Shown here: positions 57,532-64,000 of the stretch, in pieces
Layout: every line of letters starts with the position of its first letter
How positions within the stretch are numbered: the first letter of the stretch is position 1
Source: Cercophora sp. LCS_1
Lineage: Eukaryota; Ascomycota; Sordariomycetes; Sordariales; Lasiosphaeriaceae
Reading direction: 5' to 3'
Assembly (NCBI GenBank): GCA_036250225.1
Contig: JAPZLL010000033.1
Coordinates: 1 to 64,000, forward strand
DNA: 64,000 nt
The notes under the pieces: generated by a model
Database searches by the model: none
Told to the model about the DNA's origin: nothing
Seen by the model: only the letters and a program-made list of their open reading frames with translations
Position numbers and translations under genes: made by a program

Positions 57532-57837
57532 GGCGTGTCTTCGATGTTTCCATTGGAGTTATCATTGCACCGGAACAATGCTGTTGCTTGACGGGTCCGA
57601 GGCGGACAAAACAAGGGGCACGTCAAATCTCAACACATAGCAGATGTATTCAGCGCCCCTTAAGTCACCGAGATGCTGCTCTCTCTGGTCTCAATAACAC
57701 TGCACCTCGCCACCAAATAAGCAAGCCAAGAAGAAACCAAAACACGAACCAAATCTTCACCATCCGAACGATATCCACAAGAACGAGAATGGGAACAAAA
57801 CTCTCTGTCACAGGTCAAAAGTCTCTCCTTCTCCCTA

Positions 57838-59265
57838 CTAACGGAGGCAAACCCCCGTCTCAACGATCAGCGTGCAGTCATTGGAAAGCTCAGGCGTACT
57901 ATTGGGATCCAAAGTCCACTGCGCACAATTTGAATCCACATAGCCGCCCGACCTGTACAGATTGATGCCCTCACGACATCCGACAACCTTTTCAAACACC
58001 CTCCTACATTCATCGTTGGTAACCGTAAACTCGCACTTGTTGCGCCCGCACACGCCAACGCGTATGTCGGTGAATATGAACCAAGGCCGCTCGATTGCGT
58101 AAAAGTTATCATTCGAAATCTTCTTGCCGTGCGTCCTACTGCAGAACCACTCAAAGGCTTCGCGCAGTGCTGCACCGTCGATGTGCAGGCCCCCGTAACA
58201 ATGCGATGATTCGGTCCCAGAATCGTAGCGTGGTCGGATGACGGGTGTTGTCGTTGTCGGGGTGGGAGCGGGCGGCACACGCGGCGTGGTGGCGCTTGTC
58301 ACGGTGCCGGTGGGCTGCTGGTTGGGGTTACGCGGGGTGTTTACCGGGACGGTTGTTGAGCTGGTTGCGGGATTGCCTGTGCCTGCAGCGGGCGGATCCG
58401 GCATTGGGACATAGTCTGCCATGTCGGGGAGATTGGGATTGTAAGGGCCCCCTGCCCAGCCTGTTCCGTCAAAATCGGTCGGGTCTCCTCTGTCCAGGTA
58501 GTCGGGGTCAAAAAGGCAGACCTCAGGGTCTTGGTCTTCATCGTCTTCATCGTCCTCGGCGTCTTCTTGGTCTGGGGTGGGCAGGTTGCCGGGGTTGATG
58601 GGGCCGGGTTGAGTTCCAGGTGGTGGAGGAATGATCGTTACCGCAGGAATTGGTGGCGGGAAGGGCTCAATCTTAGGCGGACAGAGGCCAATAGTTATCG
58701 TAATGCCAATGATGGGGATTGTGATGGTGATGCAGATGGGATCTAGGCCAGGGACGGGAGAGATGGTCTTGGTTGGGGACGAATTCTCGGTGCTCTGGAC
58801 CGTTGTTTTGGAGATTTTAATCTTTTGTGTCGTGATAGGAGGGAAAATGGTGGTAAACTCGGTCTCGCTGACCACGGTTGTGAAGGGTGTTGGCGTCCAG
58901 GTGGACGTGGTTGTGTAGGGTGGGAACATGAGGGTGCATGGGTAGTTGCAAAAGACCGTGTGGCCCCTGTCCCAGAAGTCGCTGATTATGTACAGCGTGC
59001 CGTTTGTGTCATCGTCCTTGTATTCGTCCGGGGTGAATGTGTCGCTGAAGGGCTGGCCGGCGGGGATGTTGAAGGGAAAGGGGAACGAGGTGTCCGTGTC
59101 AATAATAACCTCGGACCGACGTACATTCACCAAGGCTACCACACAGACGAAGACACATTTAAGCGGGCACTGCTGGATAGCCGTATGTTTATTTTCTTTC
59201 CTCCGGTATCCGCGCTCCTCCTTTCGCCCCTTTTCCGTCCTCCCTTCCACAACATATCTGGTCAT
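57838..59265 (-). pseudogene. Chitinase C-terminal tail without its GH18 domain
   Basis: The open frame contains IPAGQPFSDTFTPDEYKDDD and GTLYIISDFWDRGHTVFCNY, then FPPYTTTSTWTPTPFTTVV. A long Thr/Pro linker follows (EDAEDDEDDEDQDPEVCLF) and a Cys-rich end (CYGGLHIDGAALREAFEWFC, CGRNKCEFTVTNDECRRVF, CAQWTLDPN). This is the layout of the region following the GH18 catalytic domain in large fungal LysM/killer-toxin-type chitinases. The catalytic domain should lie upstream (above about 59130), but there the opposite strand encodes a WSC fragment, and the first 50 codons are not protein-like. I therefore treat it as a 5'-truncated gene. Expected location of the parent protein is secreted or wall-bound. 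Confidence 0.65.
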
Positions 59266-59659
59266 GCGTCATAGCTAACTCTCCCTGCGTAACGACAGAA
59301 TGGGCGTGGTCCGACTCAAACTCAGCGTGGGATGTGGCTACTGGTGTCTCTATGAAGGTTATCCCTTGTTCGGCACCGTCGACGGCGGTTACTGTGTGTG
59401 CGGCCGCAGCTACCACTCAGCCTCGGCCCGGACTCCTGAGTCCCAGTGCAATGTGCCGTGCGCGGGCGATTCAACCGAGATGTGTGGCACATGGGGACGA
59501 ATGAGCATTTACAGGTGGGGATGGTTTGCCCCGTCCCCTGCCGCTCGCGGTGCTGCGCCGAAGCCGGCTCATGATGTGTCGGCGGTCAAACCGGACATCG
59601 GCTCCGCCTTCACTTTGGGCGTGGGAGAGAAGCCAGCTTCGCGTCGCGTGCGTGCTTGA
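59118..59659 (+). pseudogene. WSC-domain fragment
   Basis: The exon-like piece 59118-59178 reads TYIHQGYHTDEDTFKRALLD. It is followed by a GTATGT donor, an ACAG acceptor at about 59297, and then LSVGCGYWCLYEGYPLFGTV ... YCVCGRSYHSASA ... CNVPCAGDSTEMCGTWGRMS. This is the WSC cysteine pattern (carbohydrate-binding, wall-sensing) with seven of eight cysteines visible. The two pieces do not join in frame by the obvious splice sites (one base off). No signal peptide or downstream domain is present; the tail to 59659 is low-complexity. A frame-broken fragment placed head-to-head with the chitinase tail. Confidence 0.6.
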
Positions 59660-59980
59660 GATTTTGCCTTTGGTAGATCAGAGATGGATTTGCACTTTAC
59701 ATTCACTCAACACCCATTTTTGGACATCTCGCCGATTCAGGTTACATTCAAGTTTTTGATTGCGATATATATCTACTCCTTCGCCCCACTACTCCTTCTC
59801 CGGGTCAGTGTGATGCATGGTGAAAAACAAACGCCTGCCGTGCGGCGCCTCTTGACTCTACCCCCGTGTTATCCACTACTCTCCTTCACGAACGCGACAA
59901 TGGCTCACGACCAATGCCATAAAGAACCATCCGCTCAGCCAAGAAATACTCCATTGCCACCCAGAGTTGACGCAAACCCT

Positions 59981-60270
59981 TTACTCAGTATCGCCAATAT
60001 CCATGTCCTCCCCCTCAGGCTCCGGCTCCTTCAGTTCCGTGGCGCCATCTCCGATCATCTCCTCAACGTTACTCTCAAGAGCCATCACATCCAGGCGGGC
60101 TCTCAAGATCTTGACTTTATTGACTTGGTCAGAGGCCAAAGCACTAGTGTCGTCACTCCCATTCAAGCCAAGAGCAACGAACGGCATTTCCAGCTCGTGC
60201 TGGGCCACAGCTGGGTTGATCCCAAGCTATTCATGGAACCGATTGACAGCAAAAGCAAGCTACAAGTCAC
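59981..60270 (-). pseudogene. Local paralogue family, decayed 3' exon
   Basis: The minus strand reads AVNRFHE, a TAG, then LGINPAVAQHELEMPFVALG, LNGSDDTSALASDQVNKVKI and LRARLDVMALESN, ending with an acidic EPEGEDMDIGDTE and stop at 59981. This aligns along its whole length with exon 2 of the gene at 60915-61720 (AIDRYQGELHPRLGLDELVL ... CARLDAMVLEN ... EAMDTSDSE). The in-frame stop and absence of an upstream exon mark it as dead. Confidence 0.65.
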
Positions 60271-60914
60271 TTGTTAGAACATGATGAAGCCCAAGTGTTA
60301 AACATAAGGTTGGGTGTCGGCCGGTGCTAGACCGATGCAAGAGGGGGACGGTGGTGGTAGCGCCTAGGCATCGTGACGTTTTTAAATGTCTGCGTGGGAG
60401 TCACAGTGTTGCATTCATTCTGCAGAGTGAAGGCAAGAACGGGCTCCCGTGTAGTTGTCGTTTGGACTATCCACCGTCGGAGGTCGCGGTTTTCAATGCT
60501 GCCCGGGTGCCCAAAAAAATCTTACCCTTCACAGTGACGGCTGCTAAGTGAATCCCAAAAAAGTTCCATTGGTGTAATTTATGTTGGTTGCTTTCTTTCT
60601 CCGTTGCTCAAGTTCCAAGTACATGTATTGGAAATAAATGTCGAAACACGTTCGTCTTTGAATGACAACGAGTTAAGGAGGTTTCAGTATCTCAGGGACG
60701 GGAATGGTTGAAGCCTCTATCATGGACACCAACAGAAAGAGTGTAGATTTTATCTACAATGAGGGCAAACGTGGGTGCGGACTGAGCGTTGAGCTCGGTG
60801 CAAAGCCGGAAATTCATGGGCATAGCATAATCAGAAAAGAACAGCAAGGTCTCATTCCTCAGTCCTCAGTAGGAACGGTGCTCGCCAGGCGGTTTTCTTT
60901 TCCCCGTGAAATGG
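60271..60914. other. Intergenic, nothing recognised
   Basis: No frame resembles the missing first exon of the neighbouring decayed paralogue. No repeats noted. Confidence 0.4.
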
Positions 60915-61720
60915 CTACTCCGAGTCGCTAGTATCCATGGCCTCCCCATCCGACTCGTCCATATTGCCACCCCCTCCCTCCGGAGTCTCCGGGGCATGGT
61001 TCTCCAACACCATGGCGTCCAAACGAGCGCATAAAGCCTCTACCTCGCTGGCTTGAGCCGAGGACAAACCAGAAGCAGGGTTAGCCGTGGTGGTATCGTC
61101 ATCGCCGGAAATCCCGAGGGCGATGAACAGCAGCACAAGCTCGTCTAGTCCCAGGCGTGGGTGGAGCTCGCCCTGGTAGCGGTCAATGGCACGGGCAATC
61201 TAAGGTAAAAAGCGACTGCCAGACGTGCTAAAAGTACAGGTAACATGGAAGCAGAGTGATGTTCAAAACATACCTCGGAAACTTGGCCTGGCTGGGCGGT
61301 TTTGCCAGTGGCAATCTCCCTCTGTGTGAACTGGCTACGAGCGTGACGGATGGTCTCGAACAAGTCGATAAAGCGACGACCAGTGAGAACGGTTCCAAGA
61401 GGGTGGCGTCGCCAAGTCGCCTCGAGGATGCCCAGAATGGCTGGGTCTGCGTTTGCTACGCGCTGCTCCCTAGCCACTTCGGCTGCCAGGTCGATCATGT
61501 TGGAAAGAAAGGTCTGAACATCGCGGCGCCGGATAGGTATATCTAGCGCGAAGATGGCATTGCGAACGACATCATCCAGGGCCCTGCGCGAAAGAATATG
61601 ACGCTGGGGGCGCCAAATCATGCCTCCTCGCGGCAAACAAGAGCGGAGCGACGGGAGGTCGCGACGGCGGCGGCTGCCGGGCGCGACAGGGCGACGGGAA
61701 GGGCGAGGGCGCCGAGGCAT
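60915..61720 (-). CDS. Local paralogue family, divergent copy (unknown function)
   Basis: Two exons, 61274-61720 and 60915-61199, with a 74-nt intron; 243 residues. The basic Arg/Pro-rich start (MPRRPRPSRRPVAPGSRRRR) and helical core (RALDDVVRNAIFALDIPIRR ... RRFIDLFETIRHARSQFTQR ... IARAIDRYQGELHP) follow the same order and spacing as copies 1 and 2 (DVRRDVRVVQAILQF ... RLFVELFRTLVEARNKY ... IARTIDRFVLEAG). It adds an acidic C-terminal tail (GGGGNMDESDGEAMDTSDSE). ATG 61720 is chosen over the upstream in-frame start at 61837 because the basic arm matches the other copies. Basic head plus acidic tail suggests a nuclear protein; function unknown. Confidence 0.7.
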
Positions 61721-62184
61721 TTTGACGGATAGACGCGAAATGAAACTCACGGGGGCGATGTAGTTTGCTAAAGTTGAATAGTGCTTGAGGGCAGTGTGCA
61801 GACGAAGCTTTGGCGTTGGTGGAGGAGGAGAGTACACCAGAAAAAGCAGGTGTCTGACACTTGACCAACACTGTGCGCTGGCAGCGGCCAGTCAAAGGCC
61901 AAGAGGAGGTGGCTGTATTTACCCAGTTTCCAAGGCACCAATAAGGAACCTCGTGGACACAGGCATCGCGGCTGCTGAGCTATCAAAAAGGGAGGTTGCA
62001 GTTGACACAGGGTGAGCCATTCAATGTGTTGCGCACGGCAGGTCTGCGTGACGGTTTCGAAGCCGTGATGACGTAGTGGGTGCTAAATTTCAATGACCAC
62101 GGCCCTCTACCATCCCGTCGAACAGGTGGTAAGTGTGGGGAAGGTATTTGGTCAAGCCTAGCAAGGTAGATTTCAACATGTCCT
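61721..62184. other. Upstream of the divergent paralogue
   Basis: Probable promoter at the left end. Otherwise no gene recognised. Confidence 0.35.
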
Positions 62185-62262
62185 GGCATTGGCGCAGTGG
62201 GTTGGTGGTGTGCGCAATGGCATCACCTGTGCGTCCGGCAGCGGGGGGGTTCGATTCTGATA
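62185..62262 (+). other. tRNA-promoter-like segment (SINE candidate)
   Basis: TGGCGCAGTGGGTTGG at 62190-62205 matches the pol III A box (TGGCNNAGTGG) and GGTTCGATTC at 62249-62258 matches the B box, 59 nt apart and in the right order. The stems of a full tRNA are not evident, so it could be a tRNA-derived SINE head or a tRNA relic. Confidence 0.35.
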
Positions 62263-62367
62263 CAGAGCATCTTTTGAGGTACTTTTGATTCATAATTTCC
62301 GACCGGAAAAGGCATTGCACATCGCCTTCAACTCCTAGTCACCATACGTTTCCACCTTAAGATGCAG

Positions 62368-62410
62368 CGGGTCGGGGGTTACAGAGGGTCGGGGGCAGAG
62401 GGTCGGGGGT
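62368..62410 (+). repeat. GGGTCGGGGG minisatellite, three units
   Basis: Three G-rich units built on AGNGGGTCGGGGG in a row; could form G-quadruplex DNA. Confidence 0.7.
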
Positions 62411-62477
62411 AGTATCAGACGGACCAGTGGCCAGCTGGGGAGGCCAAAACGGTGGTTAAGACCGGAATAATCCTAGG

Positions 62478-62481
<4 letters not shown>

Positions 62482-62508
<27 letters not shown>
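62482..62508 (+). repeat. T27 homopolymer
   Basis: Twenty-seven consecutive T just before the TA-flanked inverted-repeat element; a poly-A on the minus strand, which may be the tail of a retroposed sequence. Confidence 0.75.
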
Positions 62509-62512
<4 letters not shown>

Positions 62513-62516
62513 CATA

Positions 62517-62862
62517 CAGTCAAGTCTGCACATAAGCATCAGCTCGGGAACGGCAATATTGATCGTTAAACCCAGGTTATGCTTAAGCTAAATGCATACA
62601 TAACCCTAACCCTGGTTTTTTTGCCCCAATCCCCCTATAAGGTCCCTATAAATACAGGGCCTACTGCCTAGAATCCGGGGCATAACCCCCTATAACTGTA
62701 CTGACTTCAACGATTTGTATGGTGACTAAGCCAAAATTTTAATGATAATGCCAATGCGGAAGATATGCTCATGTGCCATACAAATTTGTTCGGGAACGGC
62801 CATTTTGACCGGTATAGCCAGATTATCGTTATACCTCTGATGCTTATGTGCAGACTTGACTG
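62517..62862. mobile_element. 346-bp Tc1/mariner-pogo-type MITE
   Basis: The left end TA-CAGTCAAGTCTGCACATAAG continues to CATCAG. The right end is its exact reverse complement (CTGATGCTTATGTGCAGACTTGACTG-TA), giving perfect 26-bp terminal inverted repeats with flanking TA dinucleotides (62515-62516 and 62863-62864). Inside are a TTCGGGAACGG/CTCGGGAACGG pair and two telomere-like CCCTAA units. No transposase, so it is a non-autonomous element. Confidence 0.85.
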
Positions 62863-63108
62863 TATCGCGACTTCCGTGTTTGCTGGGGCATGTCCGGATG
62901 AAAGTGGGGCAAGTGGGTCCTTCCGCGCCGATTCTGTCGTCGAAGCGGCCGGGAGGCTCTGCCGACCTGGCAAGCGACAGCCTGTGTCACATTCCACGTG
63001 ACACTCAGCGATCGTCATCATGCAGCGCCTCTTGCGCGTCCAACCCCTTCAACGACCAAGCTGGAAACCTGCGAGTGTAACCTCCCACTCTTACCATCGT
63101 CACGCGTC

Positions 63109-63945
63109 ATGGCTTCACCGAAGTGGTCGCTGACTGAGCATCTGCTCTCAAAGTTCCAAGACGACTTTGTGAAAGCAACACAGCATCCGTTTCTGCTCGC
63201 CGCAGCCGAAGGTCGCCTGCCAAAAGACGCACTTGGCCGCTGGCTCTCCAACGACCGGCTCTACATCCACTCCTACATCCGCGCAGCTGGCAAACTACTC
63301 GCAAACATTGACTTACCCCAAGCAGTTCCCGGGTTGGAGTCGTCTGAAACACAGCTGGTCGACTGGCTGATTGAAGCGCTTGCTGCCATCCGCAAGGAAG
63401 AGCGCCTGTTCATCGAGGTCGCCAATCGCTATGACCTCGACATTGAGCTAGGGACACAGAGCGAAGCGTGTGCGGTCGGCGCCAGGATTCCGGATGACGC
63501 AAAGCTCCCGGGTCTTGTCATGATTGAGGGCATTTTTGCTGGGGCCGGCCAGTCGCAGTCGGACTCGGACTTGGCGGCGGCAGGGCTCCCACCTACGGCA
63601 CCGCTGCCCTGGCTTGAAGGAGCTGTCACGTTTTGGGGCACGGAAAGGTGTTATCTGGATGCTTGGTCGTGGGCCAAGTCAAAGCAATCGCCCAGTGGAT
63701 GGTTCAACCCCAAGAAGGATGCAGATGGGGGAGCATTGCGGAATGAGTTTATTCCCAACTGGAGCAGTGCTGGATTCTCTCGGTTTGTTGGGCGGCTGGG
63801 AAGTCTGATTGACTTTGCCATCAATGACCAGCTAGAGAAGGCTGGTGGTGGGGCAGAGGAGCTGAAGCAGTCATTCTTGGATCGGATTGAGGGGCAGTGG
63901 ATGTCACTGTTGGCGGCGGAGGCGGCGTTCTGGCCGGATGTCTAG
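63109..63945 (+). CDS. TENA/THI-4-like (thiaminase II-fold) protein
   Basis: Intronless, 278 residues. SLTEHLLSKFQDDFVKATQH (residues about 6-25), PKDALGRWLSNDRLYIHSYI and RAAGKLLANIDL match the N-terminal helices of the TENA/THI-4/haem-oxygenase-like fold. The middle RKEERLFIEVANRYDLDIEL and late TFWGTERCYLDAWSWAKS and PNWSSAGFSRFVGRLGSLID supply the remaining family helices. Fungal members occur alone or fused to thiamine-pathway enzymes; hydrolysis of aminopyrimidines is the known activity of the bacterial enzyme. I do not see the catalytic Cys of TenA clearly in place, so a catalytic role is uncertain. Start ATG 63109 begins directly before the first helix. Intact. Confidence 0.85.
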   Translation: MASPKWSLTEHLLSKFQDDFVKATQHPFLLAAAEGRLPKDALGRWLSNDRLYIHSYIRAAGKLLANIDLPQAVPGLESSETQLVDWLIEALAAIRKEERLFIEVANRYDLDIELGTQSEACAVGARIPDDAKLPGLVMIEGIFAGAGQSQSDSDLAAAGLPPTAPLPWLEGAVTFWGTERCYLDAWSWAKSKQSPSGWFNPKKDADGGALRNEFIPNWSSAGFSRFVGRLGSLIDFAINDQLEKAGGGAEELKQSFLDRIEGQWMSLLAAEAAFWPDV

Positions 63946-64000
63946 CATGCTCGAGCTCTGGGCAGGCGTTTCTGGCAAATAGAAAGGGAATAAATGGGCA

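Noticed and set aside
1..64000. CRISPR arrays, bacterial-type operons or ribosome-binding sites
   Set aside because: Introns and gene families show a fungal nuclear genome; the tandem repeats seen are coding or microsatellite, without spacer structure.

Overview
The window looks like an accessory region of a filamentous ascomycete (Pezizomycotina) nuclear genome. Genes carry short introns of about 43-80 nt with GT(A/G)NGT donors, CTRAC-type branch sites and YAG acceptors. The family content is typical of moulds: HET-domain protein, NB-ARC STAND protein, Zn2Cys6 regulator, DUF2855, DUF8021, fungal rhodopsin-like protein, YAT permease, P450, WSC domain and chitinase C-terminal tail. The species cannot be named from sequence alone. 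Exon models below were built by eye; all multi-exon models keep frame and total a multiple of three.

Layout. 0-8 kb: decayed ankyrin repeats, a DUF2855 protein next to a cytochrome P450 (same strand), a kinase-like remnant and a multi-pass membrane protein. 8-16.5 kb: a large Cys-rich secreted protein, an NB-ARC (NLR-like) protein, an F-box/2EXR-like protein and a secreted DUF8021 protein. 16.5-22.6 kb: low-complexity and repeat-rich DNA with a lysine-rich MTEEE-repeat gene broken by a frameshift and ended by a 315-bp terminal-inverted-repeat element, a small nonsense-carrying gene and an acidic unknown protein. 22.6-35.4 kb: secreted nucleoside hydrolase, Hsp70-like ATPase divergent from a mucin-like single-pass membrane protein, a HeLo-like small protein, a HET-domain protein and a YAT amino-acid permease. 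35.4-47 kb: gene-poor, with an unknown protein, a wrecked Zn2Cys6 regulator carrying a hairpin-flanked insertion, a gene with two in-frame stops, a six-cysteine secreted peptide, a transesterase fragment and a membrane protein. 47-54 kb: rhodopsin-like membrane protein and a flavin monooxygenase. 54-64 kb: a local family of five related copies (three open, two decayed), a chitinase tail abutting a WSC fragment, MITE-like and tRNA-promoter-like repeats, and a TENA/THI-4-like protein.

The unifying theme is non-self recognition/STAND-type genes and lineage-specific unknowns mixed with decaying copies and small non-autonomous elements. This is what an evolutionarily labile, possibly subtelomeric or dispensable segment would look like; that placement is an inference.
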